Positions 36,028-47,038 of a stretch of 64,000 nucleotides of DNA are shown here, piece by piece (within the stretch, counting starts at the first letter, position 1; each line of letters opens with the position of its first letter). The DNA lies in contig PZJY01000001.1 of NCBI GenBank assembly GCA_031472005.1, positions 2,542,001 through 2,606,000 of the forward strand, in the 5' to 3' direction. The notes under the pieces are model-generated. The model was given only the letters and a program-made list of their open reading frames with translations, did not search any database and had not been told where the DNA came from. Both the position numbers and the translations under genes were made by a program. Source of the stretch: Tetracladium setigerum. Its lineage: Eukaryota; Ascomycota; Leotiomycetes; Helotiales.

Positions 36028-37280
36028 TCAAGCCTTCACTGCAAACTTCTTTTCTAGCTCCAGCAACTTTCTCGCAGAATCCCCAAACGTCTCCTCTGCA
36101 CTTCTGATATCCAAACCCAATACCTTGTTCCAAACCTCCACATCCCCAAAGGTGATAACGCTCGCTGGATACTCCTTTGGCTTAGGGAAGCGACCTTCAA
36201 GTTCCTTGACACTTTGGAGAGCATCAATGGCAATTTGAGAACTGTATATCTTGCCTCCCACGATGAAGCGCTGGTTTGCGACTTCAGGAATGGTGAGTGC
36301 TTTGATATGGGCGGTGGCTAAATCACGAACATCGACCTATCACACATTCATAGTCAGCTCCCATCTTTCTATTTGAATTTGTATCTCTGCAAACTGCCAA
36401 GAGTGAGGAAGAGGGAGAGGTAGAGAGCGAGCAGGATGAAATACAAAAGGAAAACCCACATAAGAAGGAAAAGGCGTTCCAGGCACCTCCTCATTCGTCC
36501 CATTCCACAATGAATAGAAGGTATCCGTCGAAAAGTTAATGTGCTTCAAATCCGAAACCGGTTGGATAGGTGGCCCAAAGATCAACGCAGGCAGCAAAAC
36601 TTCGACTGTGAAGGAAGGTTTCTCCTCCTTTACAAACTTCCAGATGGCTTTCTCGCCCTCGGCTTTGCCAACACAGTAGCTGTAGTAGGGATGTTGGGCT
36701 TTGATGGCATCCGCGATGGAGAGAGGAAGCCATTGCGAGGAATCCATGGTGCGGGTGGCAAGGTCGCTACCGTCGGTGAGGGCATTGACACTTCCTGTCA
36801 CGGCGATGGACTTGACAGACTTGCCGTATTTCTGAACGGATTTGAGGAGTTGGACATTTCTGTACATCATCAAGTCAGTCTACACTCATTTATCTCATCT
36901 CATCTCATCTCCCTCTTCCACTAAAACATAGCCTCCACAAGGAGGATGAAAAATGGAAGAACATACCCTTCAACACTTGGTTTCAAGAAATCCCTCTCAA
37001 AATCAGTATTTGCTGGATTGTCCAGCAAAGGTGCAGCGGTGTGAACGACATAGTCAAATTCATGTGCCTTGAAAGTCTCGTCCCAAGTGCCCTCTGCCGA
37101 AAAATCCGAGACTGTCACAAAGGAGATTTTGCCAGCATATTCTGGGTGAGTTTCCAGAATTTGGGCCCCCTTAGATGGAGATCGAACGGAGCCAACGACT
37201 GAGTGACCCGCGGCGATGAGCTGGTCGATAACGTGGGCGGCGACGAAGCCGTTTGCTCCTGTAACTAGTGTTTTGGTCAT
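36028..37280 (-). CDS. Gre2-like NADPH-dependent reductase (extended SDR)
   Basis: Extended short-chain dehydrogenase of the dihydroflavonol-reductase/Gre2 group, expected to reduce aldehydes or ketones with NADPH in the cytosol; the substrate cannot be read from sequence. Exons are 37280-36967, 36859-36460 and 36336-36028, coding 340 aa, very close to yeast Gre2 (342). Visible are the N-terminal dinucleotide motif TGANGFVAAHV (residues 7-17), VVHTAAP, SIAVTGSV and the catalytic YCVGK (Tyr166, Lys170). VLLPALIFGPP and DVRDLATAHIKAL are also family landmarks. Introns begin GTATGT and GTGGGT; the first holds an ATCTC pentanucleotide repeat. The intact frame makes a working enzyme likely. Confidence 0.93.
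36892..36911. repeat. (ATCTC)4 pentanucleotide repeat
   Basis: Four ATCTC units inside intron 1 of the Gre2-like reductase gene. Confidence 0.9.
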
Positions 37281-38335
37281 TTTGTTTGTAGTATTTGGCT
37301 TGAGTTGGTGGTTTGGTGTTGAAGTGATGTTGGAGGTTAGTAAAGGTGGTAGGTGGATTCGAGGTTGATTTTGTAGTTGAGGGCTTTGCGAAACTGTGAT
37401 GTGAATGATGATGATGAACTGAAGTACTGATTAAAATCCTCCAAAGACCAGTATTTCCCTCCTTAATATACTCCATCCCCTCACATCTCAAAGGCATCAT
37501 GATTAACAATCCATCACATTCCTCCTCCATCCCGCCTCAGGCTTGCTTAACCAGCATCAACTCGAAACGCAGCCTTATTTCCAATCTGGTATATTGTAAC
37601 GCAAAACTCATCGGTCAGCATGCAGTCTAGGATTCACAGTTCTAACCATTACCAGAGACGAATTCAAGCCCTCAAATGCGTCAGGGATGTTGGAAGGGAG
37701 GGCGGCAACAAAGGATGCTTACTTAAGCCCATGCGCAATAGCCGCAGTGCATCAAACCTCCCCAGCACCACTTTCCTTCACTGGATGAGGGGTAATAGAA
37801 CGCCCTCGAATTATTAAAGACAAGGGACAGGAAGCTTATAAAGCTTGTCGCAGCAGAGACAAGAGATGGATGGACATGCGTTCATGGTCATTATCTAATG
37901 GCTAAATGTTGCGTGTTGGGGAAGCTTAAAAAAGAACGTCTGAGTAAACATTTAGTCATTCATGTTTGACTTCGTCCTTAATTAACATGCTCAAATACCT
38001 TAGCACAAGAAGAGAAGTCCTTTGAAATACACGCAATGACTAGATCTTCGGTATAATATGGCAAGTGTAGAACATAATGGGGTATATTGTGGCAGTTACC
38101 TCACAATTGGGTGTTTTTGCTTGTACTGAACCACTTTCAGGCTCCTGCATCTCTACCCTCAAGCTACCCACTTCCACCCTAGTAATAATATCTTACACAC
38201 AAATTCAAACAATGCACCCCTTGTCCATTATAGAAATACTCCAAGTGATGCAATAAAGCCAAGTGAACTCCAATAGAAGGCTTCGTAAGCCTCCAGCGCC
38301 CTCCCCCTGCCTGCTTTTAAATCCGCAATACCCGC
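37281..38335. other. Intergenic region, reductase promoter and OB-fold gene 3' end
   Basis: Holds the promoter of the minus-strand reductase and the 3' flank of the large OB-fold gene. ORFs are short and unrecognisable. Confidence 0.5.
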
Positions 38336-41300
38336 TCAAACACCCGCTACAGTACTTTTGTCCCCATTCGCCCTGCGTAACTTCGCAGCAGACAGCGAAT
38401 CTAAGCTATCGTACCATTCCTTCATTTGAGACACGTGGTTCTTCTCACTGTCACCGTACTCGACGGGTGGTCCCCGCACTTCGACCTCCTCAGCTCCCTT
38501 GAAGACTGCCCAGCTACTGGTCTCCGAGTCTGATTTCAGACCAAATCCTCGATTCTTCAATGATACAACTTGGAAGTCACGCAGCAGGATCCCGTCACCA
38601 ACTTTTATGTTTGGAAGTGCTTCCTTGTATGGCCGAAAGATCTGCACCTCGGTGACCCCAGCTGGCGCTATCGAAGGATCGGTGATATTAAAGGTAATTA
38701 AATAATGGCGAGGCCCATTTTTAACTCGCTCTGGCTCGGGCGGAGCTGTCGTTGCAATTGCCAGGACGTTCAACTTCTTGTTAAGCTCGTATCGTAAGAT
38801 TTTCAGTGATTTGAATTCCTCGAGCTCTGTTCGCAAGTTTCGGTTGAGCCTCAGCTTTAGATCGGTCATCGGTTTGCGAAGATTGTGATGTGCTTCCGGA
38901 GATTCTAAGGAAGAGAGCGCAAGCTCAATACTTGCGTCGTGCCCTTTTTGAGTTGATGGCTTATCGATGACAACCATAGGTGACTGCTCATCACTTCGAA
39001 GACTGCTTGATGCCATATGTTTTGTAGTTTTGACAGGTGTTACCGGAGCATATCGAGTATCGTCTTTGCCTGTCATAGCGTTTGAAGTAGACCTCACTCT
39101 TCGGTGGCTTCTCCTTGGACTGTCTTTGGTGAATGGTGGCTCCTCAGAAACAAGCGCTTCATTGAAAATCTTCCATGCAAACGATTCTGTTGCGTGCGCC
39201 ATCTCGCTTTGAATTTGCTGGTCCACGGCTTCATCACCTTCCAATTCCAAAGCCTGCTCTTCTCCCAATTCTTCTACTGGCTCGTCTTCTACTGGCTCAT
39301 CTTCAACTGGCTCGTCTTCAACTGGCTCGTCTTCAATTTCCTTCTCCTCGACTGCCTCATCCTCCAAAGCATTGCTCGCCGGGTTCGCCGATTCCTGAGT
39401 GATCGTAGTTTCCTCAGCGATAGTCTTAATTTCGATACCCTCGACTGCCTCATCCTCCAATGCCTTGCTCGCGAGGCTCACCGTTTCTTGAGTGGTCGTA
39501 ATCTTCTCAGCGACAGCCTCAAATTTGATCTCCTCGACAGTCCCAGCTTCAACTGGGATGGCTTCCATGGATTTATCATCTACTGCCGATTCTTCTATCA
39601 AGGAATTGGCGGCCACTTGATAGGATGCTTCCATAGCGGTCTCAACGACTTGTGACATTTGAGCTCCAGATGCGAAGGAGGATTGTCGAGAAAGTAGTTC
39701 CCGGGACAATTGTGTATCATCAGGTGTTGGAAGCTGTGCCGAACCAATTGGGAATCGAACACCGAATGATTGTGACAAATTTTGACTGTTTACTGCACTT
39801 GATGGAGGTGCCGGCCCCTTGTTTGGCAATGTTGGATATTGTCTTTGATCGTCTGATTCGTCATTCGCGCCATCTATGCTGAACATTCTTGAGAACAGTG
39901 ATGATCGTGGCGATGGTGCGATCTTATTTTCCAGAATAGAACGGCCGCTACTTCTTTGGTCCCGTTGCTCATCGTCTACTGGACCATCAGAAGTAAGGGC
40001 GAGATGTGTAAATTGCTCTGTCTCGTGTGCATCCTCCGCGGGAGCTGAAGTAGATGGTGTTTGAGCTTCAACTTCGTGTAGTCCTGTCCCCTGCGCAGCC
40101 TTTGCCTCCACATCTTCATCTCGTGTGATCATACTGATATCCTCATCCTTGCTGGAGGAAACCAACGCTGCTTGGGCGGCAAGCTCCATGCTAGGATCAC
40201 TTTCGTTATATTCTACTAAAGACCCGGAGCCTTCTGTTTCAACTATGTCCTCAAAAGATGGAAGCCAAGACGGATCCTTGCTGATGTCTTCTTTTCCAGT
40301 AACAGGTAATTCCTCATCTAGCTCCATGGATTGTGGAATCTCGCTGGAAACAGCAGCCACCTCGTCTTCGCTATTCTCGTCTTCAACCAAACTTTTAGGT
40401 TCTGAGCGTAGCTTCGATTCTTCGAATCTGGTCAATGTCTGAGGCTCATCAACACCTGAGTGAGACTTTTCAACGGCCTCATCCACCTCCTCTTCACTCT
40501 GTTCCTCGTCCAAGGGCACGGACCGAGACAATATTGGAGTAATTGGTACAAATCCACGAGGCTCAAGGCTGTCTTTGCCACCCATCTCCTCTTCAGGTTG
40601 GTCTTGGTATGAGTTTTCTGATACAACATCCCCTTGTTCCGGGGAAGCGCCTGCGGCCACCGGATGGCTGAGTTGGTCGTCATCCTCGTCATCTGATGAT
40701 AGTAAATCAATTACAACCGGCTTGCCTTGTGAAATTGATCTTACTGGTGGCTCATCGTCGACTTGATCTTCATCGTAGCTTTCTTCCTCTTCCTCGCTCT
40801 CGAATTCGCCCTCATCGCCTTCAAAAGCACCAGGAGGATAAGGATTTCCTTGAGAATCCAGCTCATCGTCATCGTAGTACTCTTCTCCTGGCTCTAGCTC
40901 GTCCTCCATCTCGTCATCTTCGTCTTGCTCATGATCCACCTGGCCCAAACCAGCTCGTGCATATTGGCGTACCCTATCAATGGGCAATTCATTTCCGTTG
41001 TCATCATATTCTCCTTCTTCTTCTTCTTCTTCTTCCTCCTCCTCTCCCTCAAATTCACTTTCGTAACCTTCTCCATCTTCTTCTGAGCCTTCTTGATAGT
41101 CCTCAATAGCCAGAATTTTGGAGCTCGGATCCTTCTGCAAAGGTGCATCCGAAACGTCGGTATCATATTCTTCGACCTCTTCGACCTCCTTTTCGCCGTC
41201 ACTCTCGGTAAGGTCGATAACGGCGGATTGTCTAGACTGCCCGCTGACGGAACGCGACATCGGCCTCGATTCGGGTCCAGAGAGAGAACGCACTAGGGCA

Positions 41301-42938
41301 TCGAGGTTGTCACCATGATCTGGTAGTTCAGGATACGAAAAGGATTCTGGTACAGCATCCCACCTCGTAGAGTGCCCGGTCTCGGATGCGGCTTCGTCCA
41401 AGACGGGGTAGTGTACACTGGGACCATCCATGCCGGGCGAAGTTGGAGAATGTAGATGTTGGCCAGACTCTTCGACCTCAAACCTATCAACATCCACTTG
41501 ATCGTCGTTGGTAGGCTCTGGCTGTTCGTAACCGAGTTGGCCGATTTGACCTTGCCAATTCCCATACTGATGCTCAGGGTAAACATGCTCCTCAACTCCT
41601 GGCCCTTTCGAATCATCCAAGCTGAGAGGAGCATCTTCCAATCCTTGAAAACTTCTCGATGCATGATCTGTATAACTACTCGAGGCGTAATTACTATGGT
41701 GGGGTGCCTCTTCGGGATACGGAATACTAGAAACCGGAATGAAGCCTGGGTATTCATCCGGTAATTGCTTCGAAGGTGTGCTTATAGGCTCCGCAAATGA
41801 TGAAGTGCTTCGAGAAAGAAGTGGAGAAACCAGTGGGAGGTTATCAGATGACAGTGGTTGTAGCCGGGGCGATGAAGGCGGTTCGAGATGAATTGTATCT
41901 GCTTGATCTGAAGACAAGTCTGTCAGAATAACTGGTGGTATCTGAAGTCCAGAAACTGAAATGCCGGAGACTGGACCGGATTCCTGTGCTTCGTGATTAC
42001 TTTGGCTGGCGTTTACGGATTGTTTTGCAAACTCAAGGAGAGTCTCGGAAGCTCCGACTTCCATGTCCTCCGTCTGAACGCCTTCGTCCATCGTCGCTGA
42101 AGCTTGGTTATTGACATTACTCAAAGAGATAATACTCGCGTCAGCTTCTTCGAGACCCTCCAATTCCTCCGGCTCTGGTGTTACTGCATCGCTGGCAATT
42201 GTCCAGGTGGAACTCATTCTTGTTCTCTTCCTTCCTTTTCCTTGAACAGATCCATCGTCAGCCTCAAAGCCTTCTTCCCAGAGTGATCCATATGATGTTC
42301 GAGCTCTCTTGATAAATGCAGGTGAAGAAAACTCATCATCTGCAAGCTTTGGCTCTCGACGTACAGGAGTACTAGTGCTCGTGAATTGGAGGGGTTCTGC
42401 TTCTGGCGTTATTCGGGCTATTCCATTACTGGGCAATTCGCTTTGTGTTTCCGGGTGGTTGACATCAAAAACTTCCACTTTCTCAGTCTCTTGCTGTCGG
42501 GACTAAAGACAAGAATTAAAAGCTATGCTTGGAAGTTACACACGATTTTCCTACCTCAAGAAGCAGCCTCTCTGCGAAGCGCAATTCAAATTCCACGCCA
42601 CGTCCAGGAGTGGACACTGCCTCTCCATGCACAAACTCAACCCCATCTAGACATAGTGTAACCTCATCACCGCTCTCGATACCAGATTTGTTGATTATCT
42701 GCGCGCTCGATCCACTGAATTGAACTCGAACCTGCCCCCTTGTCCGACGCAATCGAAAATCAGGCTCGGCCAGTAAAAATGCCACCGACTTCGTCGCAGA
42801 GCTATACGGCCATTTTAAGGTAACCACAGCTTTGATCGATCTTGAGGAGGGTGCGGCCAGGAGGGGCGTGAGCTGAGCGATGGGGATGTGCGAGGTTGAC
42901 TGTAGAGTCGCGATACTCGTTCTGGATTCCTCCGCCAT
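38336..42938 (-). CDS. Large acidic protein with C-terminal POT1/Cdc13-like OB fold
   Basis: Two exons: 42938-42555 and 42502-38336, joined in phase 0 across a 52-nt intron (GTAGGA...TTTAG), giving 1516 aa with no frame breaks. The first ~128 residues look folded (TLKWPYSSATKSVAFLL, GDEVTLCLDGVEFVHGE). They are followed by ~1150 residues of acidic, Ser-rich disordered sequence with an EEEEEEEEEEGEYDD run (about residues 612-625) and tandem repeats. The last ~180 residues resemble the telomeric ssDNA-binding OB fold of POT1/Cdc13. They include RHYLITFNITDPS, VTEVQIFRPYKEALP, VGDGILLRDFQVVSLKNRG and SSWAVFK. I infer a nuclear, possibly telomere-associated, single-strand-binding role. The position of this domain differs from POT1, where it is N-terminal. 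The assignment rests on motif memory only. It is divergent from the monooxygenase gene. Confidence 0.78.
39272..39335 (-). repeat. 15-bp tandem coding repeat (EPVED)n
   Basis: Four to five units of a 15-bp sequence coding EPVED in the acidic region of the OB-fold protein. The units differ by single substitutions, suggesting recent slippage. Confidence 0.9.
39350..39534 (-). repeat. 93-bp imperfect direct repeat, two copies, in the OB-fold gene
   Basis: Two consecutive copies about 93 bp (31 codons) apart, starting at 39350 and 39443. Both encode a segment with ALEDEAVE preceded by T-Q-E-(T/S)-V/A. The exact in-frame period implies tandem duplication. Confidence 0.75.
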
Positions 42939-43395
42939 CGTGCTTTTGGTGTGAACGGATGAGGTTGTAAACCATACCGAGACGTAGGTAGCTGTGTTCG
43001 GCGCGATCTGTGAATTTGTCGTCCTCGAATTAGTTGGGGGCGCCTGTATTGGTTAGTTGTTAGATACCTCAGGTAGTTGCGCTTCTTGGGTGTTCGCGAC
43101 TTTCCTCAAGCTCATGACCTCAGTCGGAAGGAGCGAAAGGGCGGCAGAATCCGTCACCGCCTTCCACCCCACGAGCCACAGAATGAGGGCAATGAAATGT
43201 CGTGCGATGCACCCATTTTTGCTCGACTTTGATTTTTATTTATTTCTCCCTTGATGTTCTCTTCTTTTATAACTTTTGATTACTCTACTTTCTCATAAAC
43301 ATTCATTCTCATATTCGCGGTACCCGCTTCTATTCTTATTGGTCCTCGAAAATCTGAAGACACCCAGCATCCACTTCCAAACACCACAAAAAGAC
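42939..43395. other. Divergent promoter between the OB-fold gene and the monooxygenase
   Basis: A compact 457-bp gap between two divergent ATGs, which must hold both promoters. T-rich and pyrimidine-rich DNA precedes the monooxygenase start. No further element could be assigned. Confidence 0.55.
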
Positions 43396-44844
43396 ATGGG
43401 ATCTATTCTGCGGGCAACAAAGGCCCTAGACATCAAGAAAATATGCATCATTGGCGCTGGACCAACAGGACTTGCTTCGGCCAAGCATCTACTCGCTGAA
43501 AAATCATTCGATACCATCGATATCTTCGAGCAACAGGCAGAAATCGGAGGTGTTTGGAACTACACTCCTCCCATAACTGAACATGTATCAGTTCCTCAAA
43601 CGAAGCCCGAGACAGTGCCAGGCAAGCCGATTTGGCCAAAAGATGGGACGGCTCCGATCTTTTCCAATCCCATGTATGAAACCCTCAACACAAACATTCC
43701 GAAAAACCTGATGAACTTTTCCGATTTGGAGTTTCCGGCGGACTCGCTACTTTTCCCAACCAGGCAGGATGTGCAGAGGTACCTCTTACAGTATGCGCAA
43801 GATGTCCGACATCTCATCCGATTTTCTACTCAAGTTGAGGAAATTCGTCACTCTATTAAGGATGGTCAAGATCAGTGGAACGTTCGTTACAGCTCCTGCC
43901 TCACTTCCGAGAAGAGAGAAGAAGTGTACGATGCTCTCGTAGTAGCGAGCGGCCACTATTCAATTGCTTTCATACCAGAGGTCCTTGGAATCGAGGCTTT
44001 CAACTCTGCATATCCTGAAATCATTTCACACTCCAAAACATACCGTTCTCCGGCGGACTTCAAGGGAAAGAAGGTTATTTGTGTTGGAAATGGCCCATCA
44101 GGACTAGATATCGGAACTCAGATCAGCCACGTCTCTCAGAAGCCTCTTCTCAACTCAGTTCGAAAATCATCGCCTTTCAATGTTGATCAGGCAGATAAGG
44201 AGGAAGTGCTTGCCATTGAAGAGTATCTGGTTGAGGAGCGCGGCGTCAGATTCACAGATGGCAGAGTAGAGCGAGATATAGACGCGATCGTGTATTGCAC
44301 GGGTTATCTCTACTCTTATCATTTCTTGACATCTCTTGATCCACCAGTAGTTACGGATGGAAGGCGAGCAAGGGGTCTTTACCGACAAATTTTCAACATC
44401 ACATATCCAAGTATCGCCTTCACGGCTCTATCGCAAAGAATAATCCCATTTCCTCTCTCGGAAGGACAGGGTGCAGCGATTGCAAAAGTGTGGTCAAATA
44501 AGCTTGATTTGCCTTCAAAGGAGGAGATGTTTGAACTTGAACAAAGACAAGTAGATGAGCTGGGTGATGGGACAAACTTTCACCTCTTGCCATATCCCAA
44601 AGATGCTGCATACATCAACGACCTGCATGAATGGGTAAAGTCGGCGAAGGGCGGTTTTACCAAAACACCAGCATTTTGGAATGAGAAACAATGTTGGGTA
44701 AGAGAAAATTTTGGGGAAATGCGAAAGGCTTTCATAGCAGGTGGGAAGAAGGCGAAGTCGATGGAAGAGCTTGGGTTCGACTATGAGAAAAAAGAGAAAC
44801 TAGAGGATTGGACAATCATCCATGAGGTACCAAAGGCTACCTAG
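43396..44844 (+). CDS. Flavin-containing monooxygenase (FMO-like)
   Basis: FAD/NADPH-dependent oxygenase of the FMO group, expected to oxygenate soft nucleophiles (sulfur or nitrogen compounds). Single exon, 482 aa; ATG 43396 was chosen because the upstream open frame lacks an ATG. The FAD-binding motif GAGPTG is at residues 20-25 and the NADPH-binding motif GNGPSG at 231-236. FMO landmarks between and after them are EIGGVWNY, LLFPTRQDVQRYL, VVASGHYS and HSKTYRSPADFKGKKV. IDAIVYCTGYLYSYHF and the C-terminal AFTALSQRIIPFPLSE follow. The length is slightly longer than yeast Fmo1 and normal for fungal FMOs. No secondary-metabolite partners lie next to it, so a housekeeping or detoxifying role is as likely as a biosynthetic one. 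Confidence 0.93.
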   Translation: MGSILRATKALDIKKICIIGAGPTGLASAKHLLAEKSFDTIDIFEQQAEIGGVWNYTPPITEHVSVPQTKPETVPGKPIWPKDGTAPIFSNPMYETLNTNIPKNLMNFSDLEFPADSLLFPTRQDVQRYLLQYAQDVRHLIRFSTQVEEIRHSIKDGQDQWNVRYSSCLTSEKREEVYDALVVASGHYSIAFIPEVLGIEAFNSAYPEIISHSKTYRSPADFKGKKVICVGNGPSGLDIGTQISHVSQKPLLNSVRKSSPFNVDQADKEEVLAIEEYLVEERGVRFTDGRVERDIDAIVYCTGYLYSYHFLTSLDPPVVTDGRRARGLYRQIFNITYPSIAFTALSQRIIPFPLSEGQGAAIAKVWSNKLDLPSKEEMFELEQRQVDELGDGTNFHLLPYPKDAAYINDLHEWVKSAKGGFTKTPAFWNEKQCWVRENFGEMRKAFIAGGKKAKSMEELGFDYEKKEKLEDWTIIHEVPKAT

Positions 44845-45896
44845 TCAGGCAGTCTATTCATACGTAGACGATGCTCTCTAGCATGGGCAAGAATTAGACA
44901 AAGAATAAAGGTAACCCAAACGACCAAATCATAAGATGGTGCGAAGTCAGCAGTTTAAAGGAATCGCCTTAGTCTTAGATTGACTCGGAGCCATCATTGC
45001 TTGAGGCATTCGCCTTTACAAAGGGTATTCTATCATATACGTTAGAAACTGTCTAACATTGCAAGCAAGAGAACCGAAATATTTCCCGAGGCTATCAGAT
45101 TTTGCCTACTCATATCTCATTCTAACCATCACGGCGCAACTGCGGAGAGGTTCCATCGATTTACCAGAGTCGAATATCATCATGTAGCAGACCAGATCAA
45201 TAGAGGCTACATACATTGATTTGACTAGATTGATACCTTTCTTTGGGGAGGGGGCTGAAATGTCTCCATCTTGAGGTCATCATCGCATCATGGAAGCCGC
45301 ACGAGGGGCCCTCCTGACGATGGTTTTAAAGTGGTGATCAATCTCGACCAGCACATTTTCATTTGCCAGTTGAGTGGAAAGGTTCAAGCTGGTGTTGTTG
45401 GAGAATGAAGGGTCTTTGTTTGTTATGAAGAAGAAGAAGAAGAAGAAGAAGAAAGTGAGAAGAAAAACCCACCACGTTTTTCTGCTGGTCGTAACGAGTT
45501 AGCGCGGCCTTGTCTAGCGGCGCTGCTTTTAGCGGTCGGCGTCTTCCACTGATATTCCTCCCTCACCACCACCACCCAAAGAAGCACCTGCACCTCCAGC
45601 ATCATCTCCAACTCGAACAACTGCACATACTCCCTCATCCGGCTCACCTCTTTCAGTGAATTAAACAACAAGACAACGATCTACACCCATCTCCAACAAC
45701 CCACAGTCTATCTCACTTCACATCTCCTTGCCACCTTCACCGCAGACAACCCAGAATCCAAGAATCTTGAACACCACTCCACCAGAAGACAGCTCCAAAA
45801 CCTCACTCGTTGTCCGCCCGCTAGCACTTCTTCAATACGCCGGGAGCTTCTACAGAATCTCCAACATACACCAAAGTTTTCCATCACCCCCGCGTT
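44845..45896. other. Intergenic region, eIF4E promoter and leader
   Basis: 3' flank of the monooxygenase and upstream region of the eIF4E-like gene. A (GAA)9 run lies at 45427-45453 and the remainder up to 45896 is CA/CCA-rich leader-like sequence. A small ORF at 45728-45976 overlaps the eIF4E start and looks fortuitous. Confidence 0.5.
45427..45453. repeat. (GAA)9 microsatellite
   Basis: Nine GAA units about 445 bp upstream of the eIF4E-like start codon. Confidence 0.95.
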
Positions 45897-47038
45897 ATGG
45901 ACAATCTGTGGACTCGTCGCTCAAAGTAAGTCACCATTGCGACGTTTGGATCCTTGGGTCACAAGAGCATCTCTAACATGTAGGACACAATAGTACCAGC
46001 AAGCTCTCCTTGTCCACAGCATCTCCATCTGCGAACGGCGCAGGCCCCACCAACGAGCATCCTCCTCGAAACTACGCCTCCGTTGGCAGACGGCATGGTG
46101 ATACTTCCTCTCACAGCAACAAAAATCCCTTCGGTGCGATGTCCCCCACCTCCATAGCATCACCAACTGGCGCATCCAGCGCATTTGGTTTAGGAACTGG
46201 CGCGTTTGCCTCCTTTGGCTCTTCAAAGGCTCCGAAGACGCCAAGCGGGGCTTTGGACTTTGGAAGTTTGGTGGGTAAAACCCCAACTGCAGAGAAAAAC
46301 CGAGAATTGGGCTCGAGGTCTTCGAAGGCCTCCCTTGCGGGCTCCAAAAACCCTACACCACTTCCTCAACACATTCTCAGACATAGCTGGGCATTTTGGT
46401 TTCGGCCACCAATCTCGAAGTCAAACGGGTTTGTAGAGTATGAGAAGACTTTACACCCAATGGCCGAGTTTGGCACCATTGAAGAGTTCTTTTCTGTATA
46501 CCAACACCTCAAACGACCTTCAACTCTTCCTCTCGTTTCCGATTATCATATATTCAAGAAGGGCATTAGACCGGTTTGGGAGGATGAGGAGAACAAGAAG
46601 GGTGGAAAGTGGATTGTTAGATTGAAGAAGGGAGTCTCGGACCGTTACTGGGAGGAGCTTGTTCTCGCGATTGTTGGAGACCAATTCGCAGAGGCAAGCG
46701 AGGAAGTTTGTGGCGCTGTTCTCAGTGTGCGCAATGGAGAGGACATCTTAAGTATCTGGACCCGAAATGATGGAGGGAGGGTTCTCAAGATTAGGCGAGT
46801 TGTTCTGGTTCAGGATTATGGATAAATGCTAATATTTTATTTTAGAGAGACGATGAAGCGCGTCCTTGCCTTCCCACCAGAGACCAAGGTTGAATGGAAG
46901 TCTCATGATTCCAGCATCACACAACGAGCTGCAATCGATGAGCAGCGGAAGGAAAAGAACAACAACCACCACAATACCTCCAACTCACGAAACGGCCAAG
47001 ACGCTACCACTACTTCCGAAAAGAAGCCAACCTCTTAG
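45897..47038 (+). CDS. eIF4E-family cap-binding protein, class II (4EHP-like)
   Basis: Cap-binding translation factor homologue. Exons are 45897-45925, 45994-46794 and 46846-47038, 340 aa. Exon 1 (MDNLWTRRSN) joins exon 2 through a CAATAG acceptor. A nearer GTAG acceptor would give a stop. The N-terminal ~130 residues are Ser/Gly-rich with AFGLGTGAFASFGS and are probably flexible. The cap-binding fold starts at HSWAFWF (Trp142). Compared with canonical eIF4E, the residue matching human Trp56 is Tyr159, the residue matching Trp73 in the helix that contacts eIF4G is Phe176 (IEEFFSVYQHL), and the second cap tryptophan is kept at Trp205 (PVWEDEENKKGGKW). This pattern indicates class II. The C-terminal tail is Asn/His/Thr-rich. 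Intron 2 appears to use a GC donor (AG|GCGAGT at 46795) with a TTTTAG acceptor. Reading through it would end after RVVLVQDYG. Confidence 0.88.

Noticed and set aside
39104..39655. 183-codon plus-strand ORF opposite the OB-fold gene
   Set aside because: Antisense translation of the acidic repeats gives artificial Leu/Phe/Trp-rich repeats. Not a gene.
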